NCBI GenBank assembly: GCA_020025635.1
Contig: JAHHRU010000003.1
Span: 62,001 to 126,000 of the forward strand
DNA from: Allofournierella sp.
GTDB taxonomy: Bacteria > Bacillota > Clostridia > Oscillospirales > Ruminococcaceae
Direction: 5' to 3'
DNA length: 64,000 bases
This document shows positions 16,185 to 24,972 of this stretch, in pieces. Every line of letters starts with the position of its first letter. The stretch's first letter is position 1. A program made the position numbers and the translations under genes. The notes under the pieces are model-generated. The model was not told where the DNA came from and ran no database searches. It saw only the letters and a program-made list of their open reading frames with translations.

Positions 16185-17888
16185 ATGAAATTTTCTGAGA
16201 TGAAATATGTCCGCCCGGACACCGACGCCCTGATCCAGAGCTACGGGCGCCTGACCGAGGCTGCCCAAAAGGCCGAAAACGGCCAGACCCTGCTGGATCT
16301 GTTTGCCGAGCACCGCACCTTGAATGACGACTACGAGTGCAACTCCTGCCTTGCCAACATCCGCCACACCCTGGACACCCGTGACGAGTTCTATGACACC
16401 GAGAACAACTTCTTCGACCGTGTGGGCCCCAGCGTTGGAAACGCCCAGCTGAATTTCTACCGTGCCCTGCTGGCCAGCCCCCACAAGGAGGCCCTTGCCC
16501 AGAAGTACGGCCAGATCCTGCTGGACAAGATGCAGATTTCCGTGAGCTCCGCCAGCGAGGAAGTTCTGGAGCTGATGCAGGAAGAAAACGAGCTGGTAAG
16601 CCGTTATCAGAAGCTGTACGCCACCTGCACCGTGGAATTTGACGGCAAGACCCTGGCCATTCCCGAAATGGGCCCCTATAAGGAAAGCCTGGACCGCAAT
16701 GTGCGCAAGGCTGCTTTTGAGGCCGAGGGCAAAGCTTTCGACAGCATCCGCAATGAGCTGGACGAGATCTACACCCGCATGATCGAAAACCGCAACGAGC
16801 AGGCCCGCCGCCTGGGCTTTGAAAACTATGTTCCCCTTTCCTACCTGCGCATGGGCCGCCTGGGCTATGATGCCAAGGACGTGAAGAGCTTCCGCGATCA
16901 GGTTGCCCGGGACGTTACCCCTCTTGCCAACAAGGCCATGCAGGCCCAGTTCAAGCGTGTGGGCCTTTCCGATGCCAAGTTCTATGACTGCACCGTTGGC
17001 TTTGCCGATGGCAACGCCGCCCCGGTGGGCACTGCCGAAGAGCTGCTTGCCTTTGCAAAGCAGATGTACACCGAGCTTTCTCCCGAAACCGCTGAGTTCA
17101 TCCAGATGATGACCGAGTCGGATCTGTTCGATTTGAAGAGCCGCACCGGCAAGGCCCCCGGCGGCTACGAGTGTCCCATCCCGGTATTCAATGTGCCGTT
17201 CATCTTCTCCAACTTCAACGGCACCTCCGGCGATGTGGACGTTCTCACCCATGAGGCCGGCCACGCCTTCCAGGCCTGGGTCGCTTTTGGCCAGGATCTG
17301 TGCCAGGAGCTGGCAAGCCCCGGTCTTGAAAGCTGTGAGATCCACTCCATGAGCATGGAGTTCCTCACCGAGCCCTGGCACCACCTGTTCTTCGGCAATG
17401 ATGCCCGCAAAACCGCCAAGTACGCCCTGGCCCACGCTCAGGAGGCCCTGACCTTCCTGCCCTACGGCTGCATGGTGGATGAATTCCAGCACATCGTATA
17501 CGCAAAGCCGGAGCTTACCCCCGATGAGCGCAATGCGGTATGGATGGAGCTTGAGCACAAGTACCGCCCCTGGAACGATTTCGAGGATCTGCCCTTCTAC
17601 GGCCGCGGCGCCGGCTGGCAGCGTCAGCTGCACGTTTACCAGCACCCCTTCTATTACATTGATTACTGCCTGGCCCAGATGGTAGCCCTGCAGTTCTTTG
17701 CTGCCGAGCTCAAGGACCCCAAGGACGCCTGGCAGCGCTACATGACCCTGGTAAAGCTGGGCGGCACCGAGACCTATGCAGGTCTTGTCCGTTCTGCCGG
17801 CTTTGCGGTGCCCTTCGAGCCGGGCGCCATCCAGCCGGTGGTGGAGCAGGTCGCCCAGTGGGTGGAAAGCAAAAATCAGCAGCTGTGA
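16185..17888 (+). CDS. M3 family oligoendopeptidase (PepF/PepF1-like)
   Basis: 567-residue cytoplasmic zinc peptidase that trims short peptides. The M3 site DVLTHEAGHAFQAW places HEAGH at about residues 356-360, with the third ligand Glu in the following ESCEIHSMSMEF. There is no signal peptide. AAAGGAG precedes the ATG. Its codon choice (many GCC, CTG, AAG) suggests good expression. A terminator follows, so it stands alone; it could process peptides brought in by the importer encoded just downstream. Confidence 0.95.
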   Translation: MKFSEMKYVRPDTDALIQSYGRLTEAAQKAENGQTLLDLFAEHRTLNDDYECNSCLANIRHTLDTRDEFYDTENNFFDRVGPSVGNAQLNFYRALLASPHKEALAQKYGQILLDKMQISVSSASEEVLELMQEENELVSRYQKLYATCTVEFDGKTLAIPEMGPYKESLDRNVRKAAFEAEGKAFDSIRNELDEIYTRMIENRNEQARRLGFENYVPLSYLRMGRLGYDAKDVKSFRDQVARDVTPLANKAMQAQFKRVGLSDAKFYDCTVGFADGNAAPVGTAEELLAFAKQMYTELSPETAEFIQMMTESDLFDLKSRTGKAPGGYECPIPVFNVPFIFSNFNGTSGDVDVLTHEAGHAFQAWVAFGQDLCQELASPGLESCEIHSMSMEFLTEPWHHLFFGNDARKTAKYALAHAQEALTFLPYGCMVDEFQHIVYAKPELTPDERNAVWMELEHKYRPWNDFEDLPFYGRGAGWQRQLHVYQHPFYYIDYCLAQMVALQFFAAELKDPKDAWQRYMTLVKLGGTETYAGLVRSAGFAVPFEPGAIQPVVEQVAQWVESKNQQL

Positions 17889-17957
17889 TCGTTTATCTTT
17901 TCACAGAATGCGCAAACTCTGTATCCCACACACGCACAAAATGACATTCTCATACGG

Positions 17958-17990
17958 AAAGGCATCCGCTTTCAAAGCGGGTGCCTTTTC
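17958..17990 (+). terminator. Terminator after the oligoendopeptidase gene
   Basis: AAGGCATCCGCTTT pairs with AAAGCGGGTGCCTT and is followed by TTTTCTGCTTTTT. The remaining bases up to 18112 show no clear feature. Confidence 0.75.
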
Positions 17991-18112
17991 TGCTTTTTCC
18001 CGGTTTAAGGGGGCTGTGCGCCTTTTCTGCGTTCTTTTTGGGCTTTTTCGCCCCCTTCGGCCGGGCCGGAAAAAATTTCCCACAGAAATTTCAAAGAAAA
18101 TTTTGTATTTCC

Positions 18113-18141
18113 TTGACAAACCATTTCACCGCCCTTATAAT
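18113..18141 (+). promoter_or_regulatory. Consensus promoter for the peptide importer operon
   Basis: TTGACA (18113-18118), 17-base spacer, TATAAT (18136-18141): a perfect consensus. The leader of about 95 bases contains an imperfect GGAAAACGG/CCGTTTCC hairpin at about 18186-18219, before AAGGAGG and the ATG at 18245. Confidence 0.9.
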
Positions 18142-18244
18142 ACTTTAGTATAGTAAGGTGTTATGTAGCTCGTGCACCTTGCTGAGGGGAAAACGGTCAT
18201 TGTTTCTGGGCCGTTTCCGTCAAGTATAAAGGAGGAAAGTACAC

Positions 18245-20566
18245 ATGAAACAGTTTCTTGCACTGCTGCTGGCGTTCACCATGGGCCTGTCCCTGGTTGC
18301 ATGCGGCGGCGAAAAGGCTCCCGAGCAGGCTTCCAGCCAGTCCGGCGCTGCAACTTCCGAAGTTGTTCTGGAAGAAGATGAGCAGCCCGGTGCGGATGCT
18401 CCCATCGCAGAGCTGAAGACCCTGAACGGCAAGGTATACGGCGAAGATTACACCGCCCTGTACCAGCAGTTCGGTAAGGACGTCACCATTGCTGACGTTA
18501 TCGAGGATGAAGAGACCGGCACCGCTTACATCGTTCGCGACGGCAAGCGCCACACCCTGGGCCTGGACTTCCTGTCCCGCGCTATGGTTTACAACACCAC
18601 TGTTCCCGAGGGCGGCGAGTGGGCCGACGAGAACGACGTCTACGCCGACTGGTGGAGACTGTACATCACCCGCTGGAACCAGATGCTGCCCGAAATCCCC
18701 CTGTACACCAACGAGTACTATGATCTGTACAACGCACAGATCAAGGGCGTTACCGAGTTCCCCACCAACCCCTACTGGACTCCCGCTCAGGCCCTGATCG
18801 ACTGGACCAGCGAGAAGAAGGAAAAGAACATCATCCTGGGTGCCTCCACCGAGCTGTCCGGCAAGTTCCGCTTTGCTGCTTTCGGTGCTACCAGCCCCGG
18901 AAGCTCTGACCACGATGTTCAGAAGCTGATCACCGGCCTTGGCACCATTGCACAGACCGTTGACGGCAACTACGTTTGGAACGACACCGTTGTTGCTGAG
19001 CACAAGGAAGTCACCAACGAAGACGGCAGCCTGACCTATACCATCAAGCTGCACGATGACCTGAAGTTCTCCGATGGTTCCCCCATCACCGCCAAGAACT
19101 ACCTGGCCGAGACCCTGGTCTTCTCCACTCCTGTTGGCGCTCAGGCCGCTTCCAAGGATCACATGGCCGGCATGAAGTATGTTGGCTTTGAGGAGTTCAA
19201 CGTTTACACCGGCGCCGGCAGCCCCGCTGAGATGCCCCTGAAGGATGCTGACGGCAACGAAGTGAAGGATGCCGACGGCAACGTCAAGACCATTAAGACC
19301 AGCAAGGTCTTCTCCGGCCTGCGTCTGCTCGATGATCTGACCTTCTCCGCCACCATCGATGCTGAATATCTGCCCTACTTCTATGCTCTCACCTATGCCG
19401 ACTTCCAGCCCCAGCCCCTGGGCCTGTACCTGGACAAGGCTGACATCAAGGATGACGGCGAAGGCGTTTACCTCACCGATGACTTCTATGCTATGAACGG
19501 CGATAAGTACGCTCTGGCAAGCCATATCTTTGACGGCGCCTGGAACACCAACAACGACTATCCCTACTCCGGCATGTACACCGTTGAGAGATGGAACAAC
19601 AGCGACAAGTCTGTTGTTCTGGCTCTGAACCCCGAGTTCAAGGGCGACTACCGCGGCCACAAGCCCACCATCGAGAAGGTCGTTTACAAGCGCACCGTTC
19701 TGCAGACCCAGCTGGAGGACTTCAAGTCCGGCGGCATTGACGTTCTGATGGGCGTTACCGGCGGCGATTCCACCAACGAGGCGATCGCTCTGGCTGACAG
19801 CGCTCCCGACAAGTACGTTTACACCAGCTACTCCCGCGCAGGCTACGGCAAGCTCGCTTTCCGTGCCGACTTCGGCCCTGTTCAGTTCCCCGAAGTCCGT
19901 CAGGCCATTGCCTACTGCATGGACCGTGCAAAGTTCGCTAAGGACTTCACCGGCGGCTACGGCGGCGTTGTGGACGGCCCCTACTACTCCGGTTCCTGGA
20001 TGTACAAGGAAGCTGTGAAGGACGGCATGATGCTGAACGCTTATGCTACTTCTGCTGACACTGCCATCAAGGTTCTGGAAGAAGGCGGCTGGGTCTACAA
20101 CGAGAAGGGCGAAGCTTACACCAGCGGCATCCGCTACAAGAAGATCCCTGCTGCCGAGATGGACGAGCGTGATATCACCTTCCAGTCCAAGGACGGCTCT
20201 TACAAGACCACCAAGGTCGGCGATGACTACTACATGCCTCTGTGCCTGAACTGGTACGGCACCCAGGACAACGACTTCTCTGACCTGCTGATGACCGGCT
20301 TCCTGAAGAACGACAACCTGTCTACCGCAGGCTTCAACGTTCAGTACACTCTGGGCGACTTCAACCCGATGATTGATGAGCTGTCTCAGGCTGCTATCTA
20401 CGGTTTCTATCAGGGCACTCCTCTGTACACCTGCTTCAACCTGGCAACCGGCTACAACAGCGCAGTTTATGACTACTCCTACAATCTGACCATTGATCCG
20501 GATGAGTTCGACAACTACAGCCTGTTCTACATCAAGGATGAGGCCGACGCTTACTGGTTCGAGTAA
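18245..20566 (+). CDS. Family 5 solute-binding lipoprotein of a peptide ABC importer
   Basis: 773 residues. A lipoprotein signal (MKQFLALLLAFTMGLSLVAC, lipid Cys20) leads into a bacterial extracellular solute-binding family 5 protein. Supporting stretches are ELSGKFRFAAFG, YTIKLHDDLKFSDGSPITAKN, YSGMYTVERWNNSD and FPEVRQAIAYCMDRAKFAK. Usual OppA/DppA lengths are about 500-600, so roughly 150-200 residues are extra; an unfamiliar stretch occupies about residues 45-195 before the ELSGKFR segment. It is followed by a hairpin and then the permease and ATPase genes. Its strong promoter and codon bias suggest high expression. The ligand is not known. Confidence 0.88.
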   Translation: MKQFLALLLAFTMGLSLVACGGEKAPEQASSQSGAATSEVVLEEDEQPGADAPIAELKTLNGKVYGEDYTALYQQFGKDVTIADVIEDEETGTAYIVRDGKRHTLGLDFLSRAMVYNTTVPEGGEWADENDVYADWWRLYITRWNQMLPEIPLYTNEYYDLYNAQIKGVTEFPTNPYWTPAQALIDWTSEKKEKNIILGASTELSGKFRFAAFGATSPGSSDHDVQKLITGLGTIAQTVDGNYVWNDTVVAEHKEVTNEDGSLTYTIKLHDDLKFSDGSPITAKNYLAETLVFSTPVGAQAASKDHMAGMKYVGFEEFNVYTGAGSPAEMPLKDADGNEVKDADGNVKTIKTSKVFSGLRLLDDLTFSATIDAEYLPYFYALTYADFQPQPLGLYLDKADIKDDGEGVYLTDDFYAMNGDKYALASHIFDGAWNTNNDYPYSGMYTVERWNNSDKSVVLALNPEFKGDYRGHKPTIEKVVYKRTVLQTQLEDFKSGGIDVLMGVTGGDSTNEAIALADSAPDKYVYTSYSRAGYGKLAFRADFGPVQFPEVRQAIAYCMDRAKFAKDFTGGYGGVVDGPYYSGSWMYKEAVKDGMMLNAYATSADTAIKVLEEGGWVYNEKGEAYTSGIRYKKIPAAEMDERDITFQSKDGSYKTTKVGDDYYMPLCLNWYGTQDNDFSDLLMTGFLKNDNLSTAGFNVQYTLGDFNPMIDELSQAAIYGFYQGTPLYTCFNLATGYNSAVYDYSYNLTIDPDEFDNYSLFYIKDEADAYWFE

Positions 20567-20602
20567 GATTTCTGCAACATTTCGTTCAGAATACGCTTTT
20601 TC

Positions 20603-20634
20603 TGATGGCCCGGGGCTCTTGCTCCGGGCCATCA
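20603..20634 (+). other. Hairpin after the binding-protein gene
   Basis: TGATGGCCCGG (20603-20613) pairs with CCGGGCCATCA (20624-20634). No T run follows on the plus strand. Such hairpins often protect the binding-protein mRNA or allow partial read-through into transporter genes. Confidence 0.6.
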
Positions 20635-20646
20635 AAATATTAAGTC

Positions 20647-20675
20647 TTGAGTGCACGCGCGATTTATGGTAAAAT
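20647..20675 (+). promoter_or_regulatory. Internal promoter before the OppB-type gene
   Basis: TTGAGT (20647-20652), 17-base spacer, TAAAAT (20670-20675). Transcription would start near 20683 and run through a strongly folded leader. Confidence 0.6.
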
Positions 20676-20717
20676 AAGTCTTGCGTGTATGAAGTTTGCA
20701 ATATCATCGTGCTTCAC

Positions 20718-20871
20718 AGGCGCCTTTCCAGGAGGCGTCTTCTTCCTGTATATCGTTGGAAACCTGTTTTATCGTTCCAAACGGTGTTCTTTGCGGAACG
20801 GGTTCCCAATGATATACAGGATGTCGCGCAGCGCCGCTGGTCGGGAAAGCGGCGGCGAACCACCCATCCTG
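20718..20871 (+). promoter_or_regulatory. Branched structured leader RNA, candidate cis-regulator
   Basis: Four stems are visible by eye. A: 20718-20725 with 20733-20740. B: 20745-20764 with 20801-20820, a helix of about 19 pairs with one mismatch, capped by an inner stem 20773-20778 with 20795-20800. C: 20832-20838 with 20848-20854. D: 20817-20823 with 20865-20871, which encloses stem C. Stem D shares 20817-20820 with the base of stem B, so the two compete. Stem D ends about nine bases before the AGGA ribosome site. No T-box or known riboswitch motif was recognised. Confidence 0.55.
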
Positions 20872-20890
20872 CAAGAAACGAGGAATGAAA

Positions 20891-21934
20891 ATGACAAAAT
20901 ACACCTTAAAGCGAATCGGGTATATGATGATCGTTCTGGTGATCCTTTCCTTCATCATGTTCATGATCTACAGCCTTGTACCCGCCAACCGGGCTTACAC
21001 CGACGCCAAAGCTGAGGTGCAGGCCATGAAAAACACCATTCCCAAGGGTCAGATGAATCAATACTTTGATGATCTTTACCTGAAATATCAGCGTATGTAC
21101 GGCACCGATACCGAAAACAAGGTGGTGCGCTATCTGCGCTGGGTAGGCCTTGCCCCTCTTTACGACGGCAGCTACAACGGCCTGCTTCAGGGCAACCTTG
21201 GCTGGTCTTATGAAAAGAAGCTCCCGGTTCTGGACGTGATCAAGGCGCCCATGCTCAACACTATCAAGATCAATATCATCGCCACGATCCTTGCGCTTGG
21301 CATCACCCTGCCTTTGGGCATTCATTGTGCCGTTAAACGCGGTTCCAAAAGCGACCAGATCGTTCAGGTCTTTACCATTGTTGGTTACAGCCTGCCAAAC
21401 TTCCTGATCGCGATCCTGTTTATCTGGATCTTCTGCTCCAAGCTGGGCTGGTTCCCCCCCAGCGGCATGCAGACCCCCGGTTCCCACTATGTGGGCATGC
21501 GCAAGTTCCTGGATGAGCTTTATTATCTTGCGCTGCCCCTGATCACCATGACCTTCTGCTCCTTGGGCGGCATGACCCGTTATGTGCGTGCCTCCATGAT
21601 CGAAGCGCTGAGCATGGACTGCATCAAAACTGCCCGTGCAAAAGGTCTGCGTGAGCGCGCCGTTATCTATTCTCATGCCTGGCGCAACGCTCTGATTCCC
21701 ATTGTCACCCTGGTTGTGGGCTGGTTCCTGGGCATTTTTGCCGGCTCTCTTGTGATTGAGGAAATGTTCGCTCTGAACGGCATGGGCCGTTTGATGATCT
21801 CTTCTCTGCGCGCTGCTGACTATGACGTTGTGCTTTTGATGCAGATGTTCTATGTGTTCATGTCTCTGGTCGGCACCCTGGTCATTGACATCATCTACGG
21901 TCTGGTTGACCCCCGTGTTCGTGTTAACAAGTAA
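20891..21934 (+). CDS. OppB/DppB-type ABC permease
   Basis: 347-residue inner-membrane permease of the peptide/nickel class. The N-terminus MTKYTLKRIGYMMIVLVILSFIMF is the usual first helix. The coupling motif TARAKGLRERAVIYSHAWRNALIPI (EAA loop, about residues 248-272) and the final IIYGLVDPRVR are typical of OppB. The ATG at 20891 is preferred over 20885 because AGGA ends directly at 20884. The loop after helix 1 (about residues 30-100) is somewhat long. It starts the transporter part of the operon, with OppC-, OppD- and OppF-type genes behind it. Confidence 0.9.
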   Translation: MTKYTLKRIGYMMIVLVILSFIMFMIYSLVPANRAYTDAKAEVQAMKNTIPKGQMNQYFDDLYLKYQRMYGTDTENKVVRYLRWVGLAPLYDGSYNGLLQGNLGWSYEKKLPVLDVIKAPMLNTIKINIIATILALGITLPLGIHCAVKRGSKSDQIVQVFTIVGYSLPNFLIAILFIWIFCSKLGWFPPSGMQTPGSHYVGMRKFLDELYYLALPLITMTFCSLGGMTRYVRASMIEALSMDCIKTARAKGLRERAVIYSHAWRNALIPIVTLVVGWFLGIFAGSLVIEEMFALNGMGRLMISSLRAADYDVVLLMQMFYVFMSLVGTLVIDIIYGLVDPRVRVNK

Positions 21935-21954
21935 TATAAGAGGAGGAACCCTTT

Positions 21955-23946
21955 GTGAGCAAAAAGAATAACAGCAAGACCTCCTCCAACAAGGGAGTCT
22001 TTGTCACCCTCGGCGGCTGGCTGCGCCGCCTGTGGCGCGGTGGCTCGAACGATCTTGCCATGCAGATGGAAGGCCGCACTGCAGCGGCTGCTGCCGATGT
22101 GGAAGAGATCGTAAGCCCCGGCCGGCAGATCCTGAACAATTTCATGGAGCGCAAACTGGCTGTCGGCGCTCTCATCACCCTGATCCTCATGTTCGTCGTC
22201 ATGTTCGTGGGCCCCTTGATGATGCCCAAGTACTATGATGCCTATACCGAAGTTACCCAGAAGAGCATCCCTCCCACGATGTCCATGCTGAGCGTTCCCA
22301 GCCAGCTGAAAAAGGAAGGCATCAAGGAGATCGACGGCTTTGGCTCCTTCACGGTCGGCCTTTCCAATGAGGGCAACGTGTTTGTTTGGGGCTCCACCAA
22401 GATCGGCACCACCGGTATCGATGTGGGTGATATCCCCGAAGAAGTGAAAAACAGCAAGATCGAAATGGTTGCGGCCGGCATCGACCACATTGTTGCCATC
22501 ACCGAAGAAGGCAAGGTCATCTGCTGGGGCAACAACAAGCTGGGCCAGTACGGCACCGAGACCGAAGCCCGCGAGCGCGGCGAGGACCCCAACCCCAACA
22601 TTGCTTACGAGCCTGAGATCCTGGTAACCGGCATCGATGTTACCCGTGTCAAAAAGCTCACCGCCGGCTATCAGTGCAGCGCCATCATCCTGGATGACGG
22701 CACCCTGTACCTGTGGGGCAACAAAAACGCCTACGCCAACATGGATCTGTTCCTTTCTCTGGGCAACATCTATGACATGGACTTTACCCTGAACTACATT
22801 GTTGGTGTCAACGGCAAGCGCAACACCATTTACACCGGTTCCCGCGGCCTGTATGATGTGGTCCGCCCGAATGTGGACGGTGAAGCCTACCCCGCCAAGA
22901 AATACATCGGCAAGCGTAAGGTGGAAGAGATCGTTGCCACCTCCACCAGCATGGCCCTTCTGCTGAATGACGGTTCTGTCTGCTTTGCAGGTGACTTCCC
23001 TGCCGGTATGCAGCCTGCCCCGAATCTTCCCGAAGGCGAAAAATTCGTGGATATCGTGGGCGGTTCCTACCATTACAGCGGCCTGACCGATCAGGGCAAT
23101 GTTTATTCCTGGGGCAGCAATCAGCTGAACCAGACCGCTGTTCCCAAGAAGCTTTCCAATGTGAGCGAGATTTACAGCGGTTCCTTCCAGACCTATGCGG
23201 TCGATGAAGAAGGCGGCCTGCTGGGCAAATGGGGCCTCAAGGGCTACCTCTTCGGCACCGATACCCATGGCGCTGACATCTTCCAGCGCATCATCAACGG
23301 CGGCCGTATGACCATGACCATCGGTGCTGTTGCCGTTATCATCTCCTCTCTCATCGGTATCGTGATCGGCTGCCTGTCCGGCTACTTCGGCGGCAAGCTG
23401 GATATCTTCCTCATGCGTGTGGCCGAGATCTTCTCCGCCATCCCCTTCCTGCCTTTTGCCATGATCCTTTCTGCTGTTATGGGCCGTTCGACCCTCACAG
23501 AAACCATGCGCATCTTCATCATCATGTGCATCCTGGGCGTTCTGACCTGGCCCGGCCTTGCCCGCCTTGTCCGCGGTCAGGTGCTGGTTGCCCGTGAAAG
23601 CGAGTACGTCACCGCCGCAAAGGCCATGGGCGTTAAGGAAAGCTCCATCGCCTTCAAGCACATCCTTCCCAACGTAATGTCTGTCATTCTGGTTACCCTG
23701 ATGCTGGACTTCGGCACCTGCATGCTCACCGAGTCTTCTCTGAGCTACCTGGGCTTCGGCGTGGCTTATCCCCGTCCCACCTGGGGCAATATGCTGAACG
23801 GCGCCAACAACGCCACCATCATCAACACCTACTGGTGGCAGTGGCTGTTCACTGCGATCTTCCTGGCCGTTACCACGATCTGCATCAACATCGTCGGCGA
23901 CGCCCTGCGTGACGTGATGGACCCCAAGTCCAGTGTTGAAAAGTAA
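21955..23946 (+). CDS. OppC-type ABC permease with an inserted RCC1-like propeller
   Basis: 663 residues, about twice the usual 280-350. Helix 1 is at about 67-89. Seven RCC1-like blades follow at about 127, 171, 236, 272, 324, 365 and 404; blades carry patterns such as GLSNEGNVFVWGS, AITEEGKVICWGNN, AIILDDGTLYLWGN and LTDQGNVYSWGSN. Normal OppC sequence resumes at about 427 with YLFGTDTHGADIFQRIINGG, membrane helices, the EAA loop (EYVTAAKAMGVKESS, about 550) and a closing DALRDVMDPK. The propeller therefore sits in the first extracytoplasmic loop, where the binding protein docks. GTG start with AGGAGG eight bases before. No frameshift is seen; the reading frame and codon use are even throughout. 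Confidence 0.9.
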   Translation: MSKKNNSKTSSNKGVFVTLGGWLRRLWRGGSNDLAMQMEGRTAAAAADVEEIVSPGRQILNNFMERKLAVGALITLILMFVVMFVGPLMMPKYYDAYTEVTQKSIPPTMSMLSVPSQLKKEGIKEIDGFGSFTVGLSNEGNVFVWGSTKIGTTGIDVGDIPEEVKNSKIEMVAAGIDHIVAITEEGKVICWGNNKLGQYGTETEARERGEDPNPNIAYEPEILVTGIDVTRVKKLTAGYQCSAIILDDGTLYLWGNKNAYANMDLFLSLGNIYDMDFTLNYIVGVNGKRNTIYTGSRGLYDVVRPNVDGEAYPAKKYIGKRKVEEIVATSTSMALLLNDGSVCFAGDFPAGMQPAPNLPEGEKFVDIVGGSYHYSGLTDQGNVYSWGSNQLNQTAVPKKLSNVSEIYSGSFQTYAVDEEGGLLGKWGLKGYLFGTDTHGADIFQRIINGGRMTMTIGAVAVIISSLIGIVIGCLSGYFGGKLDIFLMRVAEIFSAIPFLPFAMILSAVMGRSTLTETMRIFIIMCILGVLTWPGLARLVRGQVLVARESEYVTAAKAMGVKESSIAFKHILPNVMSVILVTLMLDFGTCMLTESSLSYLGFGVAYPRPTWGNMLNGANNATIINTYWWQWLFTAIFLAVTTICINIVGDALRDVMDPKSSVEK

Positions 23947-23958
23947 GGAGGGTACGAC

Positions 23959-24972
23959 ATGCCATTACTGGAAATCAAAAACCTGCGCACATTCTTCAAA
24001 ACCAAAAAGGGCATCGTCAAGGCCGTCAACGACGTGTCTTATTCCCTGGAGCCCGGCAAGACCATCGGCATCGTCGGTGAGTCCGGTTCCGGCAAGTCCG
24101 TTTCTGCAATGAGCATCCTGCGTCTTCTGGACGATAACGGATACATTGACTCGGGCGAGATCTATTTCGAGGGCCGTGAGCTGACAAAGCTTCCCATGGA
24201 TGAGCTTTATTCCATCCGCGGCAACGCCATCTCTGTTATCTTCCAGGAGCCCATGACCAGCCTGAACCCGGTGTTCAGCATCGAGCGCCAGCTGTGCGAG
24301 CCTTTCATCATTCATCAGCACATGAAGAAGAAGGAAGCCCGCGAACAGGCCCTCAAGATGCTTTATGACGTGCAGATCCCCAACCCGGAAGCCGTTATGA
24401 AGCAGTATCCCCACCAGCTTTCCGGCGGTATGCGCCAGCGTGTCATGATCGCCATGGCCCTGGCCTGCCGGCCCAAGATCCTGATTGCTGACGAGCCCAC
24501 CACCGCTCTGGACGTTACCATCCAGGCCCAGATCCTGCGCCTGATGAACGACCTGCAGAAGGAAAAGGGCACCTCCATCATCTTCATCACCCATGACCTG
24601 GGCGTTATCAACGAGATGGCGGACGATGTGGCCGTTATGTACTGCGGCCAGGTGGTGGAAAAGGCTTCTGCCCGCACCATCTTCAGCAACTGCACCATGA
24701 GCCACCCCTATACCGAAGGCCTCATGTACTCCATTCCCCGCATTGAAAACGTGGGCGCAAAGATCGAGCCCATCCCCGGCGTGGTGCCGCACCCCCTGGC
24801 TCTGCCCAAGGGCTGCAAGTTCGCCCCCCGCTGCAAATACTGCACCAAGAAATGCTTGGAAGAAGAGCCCACTCTTACCGATGTGGGCAATGGCCAGCAG
24901 ATCCGGTGTTTCTATCCTGAAAAGGAGGTAAGACAGAGTGAAGAGCACAAAAAAATTACTGTCAATCACTAA
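23959..24972 (+). CDS. OppD-type ABC ATPase
   Basis: 337-residue cytoplasmic ATPase. Walker A GESGSGKS is at about residues 37-44, the Q-loop in IFQEPMTSLNP, signature LSGGMRQR, Walker B ILIADEP, and H-loop FITHDLG. The C-terminal oligopeptide/dipeptide motif contains the Cys cluster CKFAPRCKYCTKKC, which in relatives can bind an iron-sulfur cluster. Unlike its OppF partner it has the normal length. It overlaps the next gene by 35 bases. Confidence 0.95.
   Translation: MPLLEIKNLRTFFKTKKGIVKAVNDVSYSLEPGKTIGIVGESGSGKSVSAMSILRLLDDNGYIDSGEIYFEGRELTKLPMDELYSIRGNAISVIFQEPMTSLNPVFSIERQLCEPFIIHQHMKKKEAREQALKMLYDVQIPNPEAVMKQYPHQLSGGMRQRVMIAMALACRPKILIADEPTTALDVTIQAQILRLMNDLQKEKGTSIIFITHDLGVINEMADDVAVMYCGQVVEKASARTIFSNCTMSHPYTEGLMYSIPRIENVGAKIEPIPGVVPHPLALPKGCKFAPRCKYCTKKCLEEEPTLTDVGNGQQIRCFYPEKEVRQSEEHKKITVNH

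Noticed and set aside
18197..20707. Minus-strand open frame of 836 codons across the binding-protein gene
   Set aside because: It mirrors the strongly coding plus-strand gene. The high GC and codon bias of that gene suppress stops in the opposite frame. It has no ribosome site and no domain pattern.
20745..20820. Possible CRISPR repeat or insertion-sequence end at the long inverted repeat
   Set aside because: It occurs once, there are no spaced copies, no target-site duplication and no transposase, so an RNA hairpin is the better reading.
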